Shown one piece after another: positions 1 through 8,335 of a DNA stretch of 64,000 nucleotides. A program made the translations under genes and the position numbers. The notes beneath the pieces were generated by a model, which was not told the DNA's origin, made no database searches, and saw nothing but the letters and a program-made list of their open reading frames with translations. How positions within the stretch are numbered: position 1 is the stretch's first letter; each line of letters begins with the position of its first letter. This DNA comes from CBDDBH01 sp965225625 (GTDB lineage: Bacteria; Pseudomonadota; Gammaproteobacteria; JADZEE01): assembly GCA_965225625.1 (NCBI GenBank), contig CBDDBH010000031.1:186001-250000 (forward strand), in the 5' to 3' direction.

Positions 1-990
1 ATCCTCAAAGATCACAAAGGCATCAATCTGCCGGGCATCGACGTTTCCGCACCCTCGCTGACCGACAAGGATCGGCTGGATGCGGAATTCGCGGTGGGCT
101 TGGGTGTAGATTTCCTGGCTTTGTCATTCGTACGCCGTTCAAACGACTTGGTCGAGCTGCGCAAACTTGTAATTGCCGCGGGCGGCTCACCAGGCCTGGT
201 GGCAAAAATAGAAAAGCCCGAAGCGCTTAAAAATTATATAGAAATCCTCGATGCCTCAGACGTAATCATGGTCGCCCGCGGCGATTTAGGGGTGGAACTC
301 AACCCAGAGCAAGTGCCGATTGCGCAAAACCAACTGATCAACTACGCGCGCGCAAACAACAAGCCCGTGATCGTTGCAACGCAAATGCTTGAATCAATGA
401 TCAGCAGTCCCCGGCCTACGCGAGCGGAAGTTACCGATGTCTCATACGCCGTGTCGATGGGCGCGGATGCCGTAATGTTGTCTGGCGAGACCGCTGCGGG
501 ACGCTACCCGGTACAGGCGGTAGAGATGATGGCCCGCGTGGCCCGGCAGACCGAGAGCTACATGTGGCACGAAAGGCGTTTTACAGCAGCGATTAATCCA
601 GTTCATGCCACCGATAAAGCGACACCCTATGGCGATGCGATAGCCGATGCGACGGCCCAGCTTGCATTGGTACTGCATGCGAGTGCGGTATTGGTGATAT
701 CACAATCCGGCATGTCTGCGGTCACCGTTAGTGGCGCGCGCCCGGTGGCTCCCATCGTAGGCATCACCAACATACCCGCCACCTGCCGACGTATGAACTT
801 GATGTGGGGTGTGATCCCGGTACTCGCCGAAGATGCAGGAAAGACGAATCCTAATCAAATTGCGCGGCGCACTGCTCGACAACTGGGGCTGGCGAAAGAC
901 GATGATTTTATTCTGCTGATACGCGGGTTCAGCGGCGATGCTAAATTTAATACGCCATCGATTACCGTGCTGCAGATGCTTGATGAGTAA
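1..990 (+). CDS. pyk: Pyruvate kinase, C-terminal part (5' end outside window)
   Basis: The open frame runs in from the window edge, giving about 329 residues of a normal 470-480 residue enzyme. It catalyses the last step of glycolysis, phosphoenolpyruvate plus ADP to pyruvate plus ATP, in the cytosol. The part of the TIM barrel visible here has the family blocks KGINLPG, the active-site signature around IEKPEAL with its catalytic lysine, MVARGDLGVE, and ATQMLESMI followed by SPRPTRAE and MLSGETAAGRYP. The C-terminal allosteric domain follows and ends in a normal TAA. No frameshift is seen. It is convergent with the sulfite reductase genes, with only about 30 bases between them. Confidence 0.97.
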   Translation: MLKDHKGINLPGIDVSAPSLTDKDRLDAEFAVGLGVDFLALSFVRRSNDLVELRKLVIAAGGSPGLVAKIEKPEALKNYIEILDASDVIMVARGDLGVELNPEQVPIAQNQLINYARANNKPVIVATQMLESMISSPRPTRAEVTDVSYAVSMGADAVMLSGETAAGRYPVQAVEMMARVARQTESYMWHERRFTAAINPVHATDKATPYGDAIADATAQLALVLHASAVLVISQSGMSAVTVSGARPVAPIVGITNIPATCRRMNLMWGVIPVLAEDAGKTNPNQIARRTARQLGLAKDDDFILLIRGFSGDAKFNTPSITVLQMLDE

Positions 991-1022
991 CTGGCAGATT
1001 GTGGCACTGCGCGGTTAACGCA

Positions 1023-1511
1023 CTACTCGACGTCTCGGATGTATCTAACGGGGACAGCATCGTCCGCGGCATGCTGGTAAACGCATGAGAGTTCGGAGAA
1101 CGCATCCAATGCCGCGTCGAAATCATCGCTCTCGCGCAGAGCAAAACTGTCGATCCCACAGCGCGCCATGAACTGTAGTTGATCACGCGCAACGTCGCCC
1201 AGCGCGCGAATTTCACCACGATAACGATAACGCTCACGCAGAATGCGAGCGAGCGTAAACGAACGTCCATCCGAGAAAACTGGAAACTTGACGCCAATAA
1301 GGGCGAAAACGTTGATCGCGCGCGAAACTTCCTGTACGTCGTCATCACCGTCTACCCAAATCGCCAGTTCACCCGCGTGGGCGCTGCGTAGCTCCGGCTC
1401 GGCGCACCAACGTCGGAAGGGAACAATAACGTTGCCGTCGCCGGCCGCATCGCCTTCATCGACGAACCGCCAGGTATCCTCAACGATTTGTTGATCCTTA
1501 ATTATACGCAA
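1023..1511 (-). CDS. DUF934 family protein, sulfite reductase partner
   Basis: This 162-residue protein matches the DUF934 type that is almost always encoded directly after a siroheme nitrite/sulfite reductase in proteobacteria, sometimes called a CysH-linked oxidoreductase. The central VFALIGVKFPVFSDGRSFTLARILRE-like stretch and the RALGDVARDQL segment are characteristic. Its biochemical role is not established; a helper role in assimilatory sulfur or nitrogen reduction is inferred from neighbourhood. Its first codons overlap the last 14 bases of the reductase gene, so the two are translationally coupled in one operon. Confidence 0.85.
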   Translation of the reverse strand: MRIIKDQQIVEDTWRFVDEGDAAGDGNVIVPFRRWCAEPELRSAHAGELAIWVDGDDDVQEVSRAINVFALIGVKFPVFSDGRSFTLARILRERYRYRGEIRALGDVARDQLQFMARCGIDSFALRESDDFDAALDAFSELSCVYQHAADDAVPVRYIRDVE

Positions 1512-3186
1512 GTGCGGCTACCTCGGTCACGGCGGGGCGTTCATAAACCCGCTGTTTGAACGGCTTAATTCCTATACGTCGATAAGTATCCACGAAACGC
1601 TCTGCTTCGATCCGATGCTCCGTATAGACGTCGAGCAGACTGGCAATAGCATCGGCAACCTCGGTCGCTGCAATAGCCGGTCCCAGGCGCTCACCCAGCG
1701 CCGCGTCATCACCGGCCGCTCCGCCTAGCGTAAACTGGTAGAACTCTTCACCGTGCTTTTCAACTCCGAGTATGCCGATGTTGCCAACGTGGTGATGGCC
1801 ACAAGCATTCATGCAGCCGGACATCTTAATGCTGACTTCTCCCACGTCGTGCAGATAGTCGAGATCGCAGAACCGTTCGTTGATTTGTTTCGCTATCGGA
1901 ATAGAACCGGCGTTGGCTAGATTGCAAAAATCAAGACCCGGGCAACAGATCATATCGGTCAAGGTACCGATATTCGGCGTTGCTAATTTCTGCATGCGTA
2001 ATGCCCCCCATAACGCGTACAAATCGTCGTGACGAACATGTGCAAATAGCAAATTCTGGTCGTGGGTAACGCGTATCTCGCCGAAGCTGAAGCGCTCGGC
2101 GAGGTCGGCGATAACATCCATCTGTTGGGCAGTTGCATCGCCCGGCGGCGCATCAGGTGCTTTGAGCGAAATAAAAACTACGCGGTAACCGGGAATCTTG
2201 TGTCCCGACGTATTGCGCCGTAGCCAGCGTCCGAAAGCCCGGTCGGCCACCATGCGTTGTTCGATACCAAGGTCGTACTCCTTCATCTGCACGTAATCCG
2301 GTGGCGAAAAATGCTGTCCTACCCTTTCGATCTCGCGTTGATCTAGCATTAGCTTGGGACTTACGCTTTGCCGCCATTCGGCTTCTACTTTGTCACGAAA
2401 GACATCGGCGCCAAGTGACTTGACCAAGATCTTGATGCGCGCCTTGGTACGGTTGTCGCGGCGCCCCTCCATGTTGTAAACCCGCATAACCGCTTCGAGG
2501 TAAGACAGCAGGTGTGGTTTCGGAAGAAACTCGCGTATTACCACACCAATCATCGGCGTACGGCCCTGACCACCGCCCACCAGGATCTTAAAGCCGACCT
2601 CGCCGGCATCATTCTCAACGATATATACGCCGATATCGTGAACCTGAACGGCCGCGCGGTCGTGGCTAGCTCCCGTAAATGCAATCTTGAACTTGCGCGG
2701 TAACCAGGAGAACTCCGGATGAAAGGTCGACCATTGGCGGGTGATTTCGCAATAAGGACGCGGATCTTCGATTTCGTCCGGGGCAACCCCGGCAAGATGA
2801 TCGGTCGTAATATTGCGAATGCAGTCGCCACTGGTTTGAATTGCATGCATTTGTACGGTTGCAAGTTCCTGCAGAATGTCGGGTATTGATTCGAGCGTAG
2901 GCCAGTTGAATTGAATGTTCTGGCGGGTCGAAAAATGTCCATAACCCTTATCGTATTTGCGCGCGATGTAGGCGAGCATGCGAAGTTGCGCAGCGGACAA
3001 AACGCCATACGGAATGGCAACCCGAAGCATCGGCGAGTGGCGCTGTATGTAGACACCATTGCGCAGGCGTAAAGGCTGGTATTCCTCGGCAGACAATTCC
3101 CCACTGAGAAATCGCCGCGTCTGCTCACGAAACTGGGCCACACGTTCATCGACCAACGTTTGATCGAGCGCATCGTATTGATACAT
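1498..3186 (-). CDS. Siroheme nitrite/sulfite reductase (CysI/NirA-like)
   Basis: This 562-residue protein has the two ferredoxin-like half domains and two 4Fe-4S/siroheme domains of the assimilatory sulfite and nitrite reductases. The four cluster cysteines are visible as C-x5-C in CCPGLDFC and C-x3-C in SGCMNACGHH. The N-terminal half carries the GYGHFSTRQNIQFNW substrate/siroheme signature. The reaction is the six-electron reduction of sulfite to sulfide (or nitrite to ammonia); sulfite is favoured because of the DUF934 partner, but sequence alone does not settle it. The start ATG at 3186 fits the family N-terminus. It is first in a two-gene operon downstream of a long hairpin. Confidence 0.93.
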   Translation of the reverse strand: MYQYDALDQTLVDERVAQFREQTRRFLSGELSAEEYQPLRLRNGVYIQRHSPMLRVAIPYGVLSAAQLRMLAYIARKYDKGYGHFSTRQNIQFNWPTLESIPDILQELATVQMHAIQTSGDCIRNITTDHLAGVAPDEIEDPRPYCEITRQWSTFHPEFSWLPRKFKIAFTGASHDRAAVQVHDIGVYIVENDAGEVGFKILVGGGQGRTPMIGVVIREFLPKPHLLSYLEAVMRVYNMEGRRDNRTKARIKILVKSLGADVFRDKVEAEWRQSVSPKLMLDQREIERVGQHFSPPDYVQMKEYDLGIEQRMVADRAFGRWLRRNTSGHKIPGYRVVFISLKAPDAPPGDATAQQMDVIADLAERFSFGEIRVTHDQNLLFAHVRHDDLYALWGALRMQKLATPNIGTLTDMICCPGLDFCNLANAGSIPIAKQINERFCDLDYLHDVGEVSIKMSGCMNACGHHHVGNIGILGVEKHGEEFYQFTLGGAAGDDAALGERLGPAIAATEVADAIASLLDVYTEHRIEAERFVDTYRRIGIKPFKQRVYERPAVTEVAALAYN

Positions 3187-3305
3187 AAGAGCGATCTCAC
3201 CAATCCTGGGTTGGCGACGATAGCAAAGCGAACGCTGACTAAGAAGGAATTAGGAATTCTATGGATATGCGGGATTGGTATAGCGGGCAAGATCGGGGAA
3301 CGACA

Positions 3306-3366
3306 CCTCCGTCATTACCTGTCTCCTCCTCGAGGGGGAGAGGACGGGACAGGCAATGACGGGAGG
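3306..3366. repeat. Long imperfect hairpin between EF-G-like and sulfite reductase genes
   Basis: CCTCC-GTCATT-a-CCTGTC (3306-3323) pairs with GACAGG-c-AATGAC-g-GGAGG (3348-3366), with one mismatch and one bulge, and the 24-base middle can also fold partly. There is no T-run on either strand, so it is not a standard terminator. On the minus strand it would lie in the leader of the reductase operon or the tail of the EF-G-like transcript. A role in mRNA stability or attenuation is possible but unproven. Confidence 0.55.
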
Positions 3367-3403
3367 TTCAGGAGAGTTGCCGGCCACGGGATTGGCCTGC
3401 GGT

Positions 3404-5455
3404 TTATTCGTCCGCGTCACTCGGATTATAGGCTGCCATGAGTTCCTGCTTCGTTCTGGCCGGCACCGGGTCGTAATGACTGAGTTCGATGCTGTAAGTC
3501 CCTGCTCCGCCCGTGATGGATTTAAGCTGCGACTGATACCCCTCGAGTTCGCTCAACGGCGCTAATCCAGAAATCGAAGTCATACCGTTAGGTAACACTG
3601 TCGAATCATTGATGCGACCGCGTCGGCCCGACAAATCGCCGGTAATGTCGCCCATATTATTGCTGGGGACCATGACCTCAATTTTGACGATAGGCTCCAA
3701 TACGACCGGTTTGGCCTTTTTCACGGCATCGATAAAGGCTTTCTTGCCGGCGGAAGTAAATGCGACTTCTTTCGAATCGACAGCGTGAAACTTGCCGTCA
3801 TACAACTCCACACGCACGTCCTGAAGTTCGTGCCCGGAAATCACGCCCTCCACAAGTGCCTGGCGTATGCCCTTCTCAACGGCGGGTATAAACTGTCGCG
3901 GAATAACACCACCGACAATCTTATCGACGAATTCAAAACCCTCGCCCCGAGGCTGCGGTTCGACGCGCAAATACACCTCGCCGAACTGTCCCGCGCCGCC
4001 GGTTTGCTTCTTATGCCTGTGATGTCCTTCGGCTGAAGCCGTGATCGTCTCGCGATACGATATGCGCGGCGGGCGTGTGTCTACTTCGACATGGAATCGA
4101 TCCTTCAGATCTTCCAGCACCACGCGCAGATGCAGATCGCCCAGACCACGCAGCACGGTCTCATTCAAGGCGTGATTCTGCTCAATTTTGATGCTTGGAT
4201 CCTCCGCTTCAAGCTTGCGCAATGCATCAGAGATCTTCTGTTCATCACCACGAGTTTTCGCCTGAATCGCCAATCCTTGCATCGGCGCTGGAAAGCTGAG
4301 GGGTGGTAGATGGATGGAGTCCTCGTCATGGGAATCGTGCAGGACCGAGTCAAAATGCAAATCCTCGACTTTGGCAACTGCGCAAATATCACCTGGAACC
4401 CCAGCATCCAGTTCACTGGTTTCTTTGCCCTGGAGCTTCAACAAATGCGCGACCCTGAACGGTTTACGCGCCTCGCCGACAAACAACTGGCTATCCTTGC
4501 TCACGGTTCCCTGGTGTATACGAAATACTGCCAGACGCCCGACAAAGGGATCTATGCTGACTTTAAATACGTGCGCAAGGGCGTGCTGGGTCGGATCCGG
4601 TACCAGCTGGATTTTCGTCGCATCGCTGCCCTCACCGTTGACAAAAGTGGGTGGATTACCCTCTGTGGGATTTGGCATAACCTGCACCAGAACCTGTAAT
4701 AGTTCCGCCACGCCGGTGCCGGTTGCCGCAGACGTGAAACAAATCGGAATCAAATGTCCCTCGCGCAACGCCTGCTCCAACGGACTATGGAGTTGCTCTG
4801 GCGACAAATTGTCACCCTTTTCCAGATACAGCTCCATTAACTCTTCGTCGACTTCAACGATTTGCTCGACGATTTGCGTTTGTGCCTGCGCAACCGAGGA
4901 AAAATCGGTGGGCGCACCGTTGGGTTTAAAAAAACAATCGACAACGCTCCCACCATTCTCAGCCGGTAAGTTAATTGGCAGACACTCGGTACCGAACGCG
5001 TCGCGGACCTCCTGAACGCGACTCGCCAGATCGACGCCCTCCGCGTCTATATGGCTTAGCACGACACAGCGACTCAAACCAAGTTCCTTGGCCGTGTCCA
5101 TCATTCGACGGGTTATCATCTCCACACCGTTAACCGCGTTTACCACTACCGCCACCGACTCAACCGCCCGCAATACGGCAAGCGAACGACCTAAGAAATC
5201 AGGCGATCCGGGAGTGTCGATTAAGTTGATATGACTACCGTTAAAATCCAGATTGGCGAGCGCGCTGTGAAGAGAATGCTGATGCGCTTTTTCTTGTGGA
5301 CTAAAATCGCAAACGGTGCTGCCGCGGTCGATGGAGCCCATGGCTGAAATGGTGCCGGATGCGTACAACAACGCGTCGACCAGTGTTGTCTTGCCTGCGC
5401 CGCCATGGCCGACAAGTGCAATGTTGCGAATATCCTGCGTCGTGTAATTGGGCAT
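3404..5455 (-). CDS. Elongation factor G-like GTPase (EF-G paralogue)
   Basis: This 683-residue translational GTPase has the five-domain EF-G layout. The P-loop GHGGAGKT is at residues 16-23 and the G3 box DTPG at 80-83. Domain IV starts near RISYRETI and the C-terminal domain V contains PLSELEGYQSQLKSITGG. It stands alone, away from rpsL/rpsG/tufA, and is best read as the EF-G-like paralogue rather than fusA itself. The G4 box is SHID (134-137) instead of NKxD, which should alter guanine recognition. The start is set by a strong AGGGGAGG ribosome site about 5 bases upstream. Confidence 0.93.
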   Translation of the reverse strand: MPNYTTQDIRNIALVGHGGAGKTTLVDALLYASGTISAMGSIDRGSTVCDFSPQEKAHQHSLHSALANLDFNGSHINLIDTPGSPDFLGRSLAVLRAVESVAVVVNAVNGVEMITRRMMDTAKELGLSRCVVLSHIDAEGVDLASRVQEVRDAFGTECLPINLPAENGGSVVDCFFKPNGAPTDFSSVAQAQTQIVEQIVEVDEELMELYLEKGDNLSPEQLHSPLEQALREGHLIPICFTSAATGTGVAELLQVLVQVMPNPTEGNPPTFVNGEGSDATKIQLVPDPTQHALAHVFKVSIDPFVGRLAVFRIHQGTVSKDSQLFVGEARKPFRVAHLLKLQGKETSELDAGVPGDICAVAKVEDLHFDSVLHDSHDEDSIHLPPLSFPAPMQGLAIQAKTRGDEQKISDALRKLEAEDPSIKIEQNHALNETVLRGLGDLHLRVVLEDLKDRFHVEVDTRPPRISYRETITASAEGHHRHKKQTGGAGQFGEVYLRVEPQPRGEGFEFVDKIVGGVIPRQFIPAVEKGIRQALVEGVISGHELQDVRVELYDGKFHAVDSKEVAFTSAGKKAFIDAVKKAKPVVLEPIVKIEVMVPSNNMGDITGDLSGRRGRINDSTVLPNGMTSISGLAPLSELEGYQSQLKSITGGAGTYSIELSHYDPVPARTKQELMAAYNPSDADE

Positions 5456-5657
5456 AGACCTCCCCTCTTTTTATTTTTCAGTGGTTCCTAGCGTTACACC
5501 AGAACCAAATCTATAGAGAGACACTTAATGCACGCAAAGCCGGTATACGGCATCGGCGCTGTTGTAGTTATTTCATGAAATTACAACCATATCTCCATAC
5601 ACGGAGTATATGAGTGCGACAGCCTCGTGCAAGTTGTATTACAGCGGAAAAGACAAT

Positions 5658-5682
5658 AAAAAAGGGGCTGACAAGCAGCCCC
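5658..5682 (-). terminator. Rho-independent terminator (minus strand)
   Basis: On the minus strand GGGGCTG, a CTTGT loop and CAGCCCC form a perfect 7-bp GC-rich stem, followed at once by TTTTTTATT. It lies 200 bases before the EF-G-like start and 410 bases after zapE, so it ends either a zapE read-through transcript or the separate RNA proposed next to it. Confidence 0.85.
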
Positions 5683-5982
5683 AAGCGCTGGTGACAGACA
5701 ACTGAATTCGGTCCGTCGGCTCCCCTTAGGAGAAGTTCGGAACTTCTCGGAGGCCGCTTGCCGGTTGATCCACAGCTCTGCGACCCCTGTCCCCATTGTT
5801 CAAATAAATTTTTTAGCTTAAAAATCCGTATGTTATATAAATTCTTCCTCGTAGTAGTGAGGCCCTAAGCGATTCCGGGTTCACCGGGATATTTGCGATT
5901 CAGTACCTGATCTCCCCAACCAATCAACTCTCATTTCGCCGCGTCGTTCCGATATCGCCAAGCAGAAAGTCGTTCGCATTGA
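5658..5982 (-). ncRNA. Candidate intergenic RNA, about 320 nt, or attenuated leader
   Basis: A consensus-like promoter upstream and a strong terminator downstream delimit a transcript of roughly 320 bases with no convincing long reading frame. A GAGAAGTTC/GAACTTCTC hairpin with a one-base loop lies near 5731-5749. I compared it by eye with tmRNA, RNase P RNA, SRP RNA and 6S RNA hallmarks and found no match. It could be an independent small RNA, or a 5' leader that attenuates the EF-G-like gene. A 17-codon reading frame (MRVDW start) lies inside, so a leader peptide is also possible. Confidence 0.45.
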
Positions 5983-5988
5983 GTAGCT

Positions 5989-6016
5989 AAGATAACGTAA
6001 TTAATTAGAATGTCAA
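5989..6016 (-). promoter_or_regulatory. Sigma-70 type promoter for the intergenic RNA
   Basis: Minus strand: TTGACA (6011-6016, all six consensus bases), a 16-base spacer, then TATCTT (5989-5994, four of six). The 45 bases upstream are extremely AT-rich and could act as an UP element. The predicted start is near 5982. Confidence 0.6.
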
Positions 6017-6091
6017 GTATATTCTATAAATACATGAATAATATGATTAAACCTGAAAATTATCCACTGGCCGCGTAACGCCTGAAGATGC

Positions 6092-7198
6092 TTAATCAGT
6101 TAAATGTGGCCTCGCCAGATACTCGTGGGATTGCATTTCAATCAAGCGGCTGGCAGTTCGGCGAAACGGCGCCGCCAGCTTTGTGCCACGGTATAACAGC
6201 GAGGTATCCACGGCGCCGGAGGCGATGAGCTTGACGTTGCGATCATAGAATTCATCGATCAGCGTGATGAACCTGCGAGCCTCGTCGTTGCAATAATCGT
6301 CCATGCAAGGGATGTCGGCTAGTAACACGGTTTGATAACACCGCGCTAATTCGATGTAATCAGCTGCGCTTCTAGGCCCGCCGCAAAGTTCCGAGAATTT
6401 AAACCACACCACGCCGTCTGCGCATCGCACGGTCTTAATCGTGCGCCCTTCGATGTCCAGTGCAGTGCCCTGGTCACCCTTGTCCGGCGCAATCTCGTAG
6501 AAGGCCCGTTGAAGATTACTGGAAGCAGCAGCGTCCAGCGGCCAGTGGTAAATTTCGGCGCGTTCCAGAGCGCGCAGGCGGTAATCGACGCCGCCGTCGA
6601 CATTGAGCACTTGCGTGTGATTTTTTAGCAATTCGATAGCGGGCAGGAAGCGATCCCGTTGCAGTCCTCCCCAATAGAGTTTGTCAGGTGACTCGTTAGA
6701 GGTTGTAACCAAAGTTACATCACGCTCGAACAACGCGCGCAGCAGATTTCCCAGCAACATTGCGTCAGTGATATCCGATACATGGAACTCATCGAGACAA
6801 ATAACCCGCGCCTCTTGCGCAAACCGCTCGGCAACGAGATCCAGAGGATCGCGTCGCTCTTTGAATGTCTGCAGCTCGCGATGGATATAGCGCATGAACC
6901 GATGGAAATGCATGCGTAACTTGTCATCGAAATTAAGACACCCATAGAACGCATCGACCAGGTGAGTCTTACCTCTACCCACGCCGCCCCAAAGATACAA
7001 ACCGCGTACGGGCCTGCTACGGCGTTGCCGGAAAAGCCATGTCAGAGCCGCAGAATTTCGCCGCTGTTCGTGTTGCTGTGATAGTTGGTCGTAAACACGT
7101 TGCAGCTGAACGACCGCCGCGCGCTGCCCCTCATCAGGACTGAATCCTACATGTTGTAAATCATGCTCGTAGCGCGCGAGCGGTGTCATGGCAACCAT
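6092..7198 (-). CDS. zapE: Cell division ATPase ZapE (AFG1-like)
   Basis: This 368-residue AAA-type ATPase of the ZapE/AFG1 family modulates FtsZ ring stability in the cytosol near the septum. Walker A is GGVGRGKTH at residues 71-79 and Walker B is VICLDEFHVSD. The arginine-rich GGLQRDRFLP segment and the C-terminal DEFYDRNVKL and AFRRTASRL-like motifs are typical of the family. The length agrees with E. coli ZapE (375). A GAGGA ribosome site precedes the first ATG; a second ATG four codons on is an alternative start. Confidence 0.95.
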   Translation of the reverse strand: MVAMTPLARYEHDLQHVGFSPDEGQRAAVVQLQRVYDQLSQQHEQRRNSAALTWLFRQRRSRPVRGLYLWGGVGRGKTHLVDAFYGCLNFDDKLRMHFHRFMRYIHRELQTFKERRDPLDLVAERFAQEARVICLDEFHVSDITDAMLLGNLLRALFERDVTLVTTSNESPDKLYWGGLQRDRFLPAIELLKNHTQVLNVDGGVDYRLRALERAEIYHWPLDAAASSNLQRAFYEIAPDKGDQGTALDIEGRTIKTVRCADGVVWFKFSELCGGPRSAADYIELARCYQTVLLADIPCMDDYCNDEARRFITLIDEFYDRNVKLIASGAVDTSLLYRGTKLAAPFRRTASRLIEMQSHEYLARPHLTD

Positions 7199-7411
7199 AA
7201 ATCATCCTCAAGCGACACGGCGGTCGGACCTCCTCAAAATGCGGGACCCGAATCGGGAGCGGGCGCCGCGTGCACGGCGAGTTGTTACCCATCGTGCCTG
7301 GTCAAGCGCTCGCCTGAGACTTTTCCAACAGCCTGCTAGAATCTGAATAACGCTGGCAATTGGAACCGACAGCCTCACGGCGCGACGCCAAAAAAACAAG
7401 ATTTACCATCT

Positions 7412-7933
7412 ATGGCACAGCTTCATCAAATCCAGATCGTCTTCGCACCGTTGCAGGATCGGCTGCTCCTGCGGGTGAACACCGACGATCAGACACAATA
7501 TCGCTTTTGGATAACTCGGCGATATTTGAAGCTGCTGTGGCCGACACTGGGCAAACTCGCCGCGGCCGATCCCATAGTGCAACAACAATCCGACGCAAGT
7601 GCGAAACAGGAGGTCGTTAACTTCCGTCAGGAACAAGTTATGCGGGAGTCCGACTTCTCGAAGAGCTTTGAAGAGACGCAACAGCAACTGCCCTTAGGTG
7701 ATGAACCGATATTGCTGGCGCGAATCCAAACAAAAAGCACGAGCAGTGGCGGCCAGGTACTGTGCCTGCATCCTGAGCAGGGCGAGGGAATAGAGTTGGC
7801 CCTTAATGGGAACCTGATCCATGCTTTGATGGGGCTGTTGGCCACCGCGGTTGCTCAATCTGAGTGGGACATCAAGTTAAAGTCAGAACACCGTATTGCG
7901 GACACGGCGAACGCGGAGCTTACGATAAACTAA
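7412..7933 (+). CDS. Conserved hypothetical protein
   Basis: This 173-residue soluble protein has no signal peptide or membrane segment, and I do not recognise a named domain. The first third is beta-rich (IQIVFAPLQDRLLLRV followed by RFWITRRYLKLLW) and the C-terminus has a helical LIHALMGLLATAVAQSEWD segment. It begins a same-strand set with the channel and phosphatase genes that follow (12-base and 6-base gaps), so it is probably co-transcribed with them. Reading frame and codon use are normal for its neighbours. No function is proposed. Confidence 0.75.
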   Translation: MAQLHQIQIVFAPLQDRLLLRVNTDDQTQYRFWITRRYLKLLWPTLGKLAAADPIVQQQSDASAKQEVVNFRQEQVMRESDFSKSFEETQQQLPLGDEPILLARIQTKSTSSGGQVLCLHPEQGEGIELALNGNLIHALMGLLATAVAQSEWDIKLKSEHRIADTANAELTIN

Positions 7934-7945
7934 CCCGCCCCTTGC

Positions 7946-8329
7946 ATGAACACTCGCATCCGCCTACCGATGTTGCGATTTCATAGCGGCAAGTTTTTCT
8001 ATCTGCTGTTGTCCTTATTCGTTCTGCTTATTCTAATTGTCGCTGGCGCCTTTCTTTATGGCCTGGTGGATCTCGTCTACCCAGGCTCGTTCATCGAATA
8101 TGTAGTCGGAGCCGATAGTTCCATGACCCACAATTGGCTGCCTGCACACCTAGAGAATTACATTTATTTCAGCTTTACTACGCTTACCACGCTTGGTTAC
8201 GGAGACATCGTCCCCGTTTCGCAGGCAGCCCGTGTTTTCGCATATCTCGAAGCGGTGATGGGTCAGGTCTATCTGACCGTGCTCGTCGCCAGGCTCGTCG
8301 CACTGCATATCTCGCAAACACGGGGTTAA
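7946..8329 (+). CDS. Two-helix potassium channel protein
   Basis: This 127-residue inner-membrane protein has a transmembrane helix at about residues 12-38, a re-entrant pore loop with the selectivity filter in TLTTLGYGDIVPVS, and a second helix near 95-120. This is the minimal KcsA-like architecture without a regulatory domain, and it should assemble as a tetramer passing K+. It is followed 6 bases later by the SpoIIE phosphatase gene; a functional link is plausible only from the tight spacing. Confidence 0.9.
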   Translation: MNTRIRLPMLRFHSGKFFYLLLSLFVLLILIVAGAFLYGLVDLVYPGSFIEYVVGADSSMTHNWLPAHLENYIYFSFTTLTTLGYGDIVPVSQAARVFAYLEAVMGQVYLTVLVARLVALHISQTRG

Positions 8330-8335
8330 CTCCGA

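Noticed and set aside
5581..5796. 71-codon minus-strand ORF
   Set aside because: It overlaps the terminator and hairpins of the proposed RNA and has no protein-like composition or ribosome site.
5658..5982. tmRNA, RNase P RNA, 4.5S RNA or 6S RNA
   Set aside because: None of the conserved ends or core motifs of these RNAs could be found.
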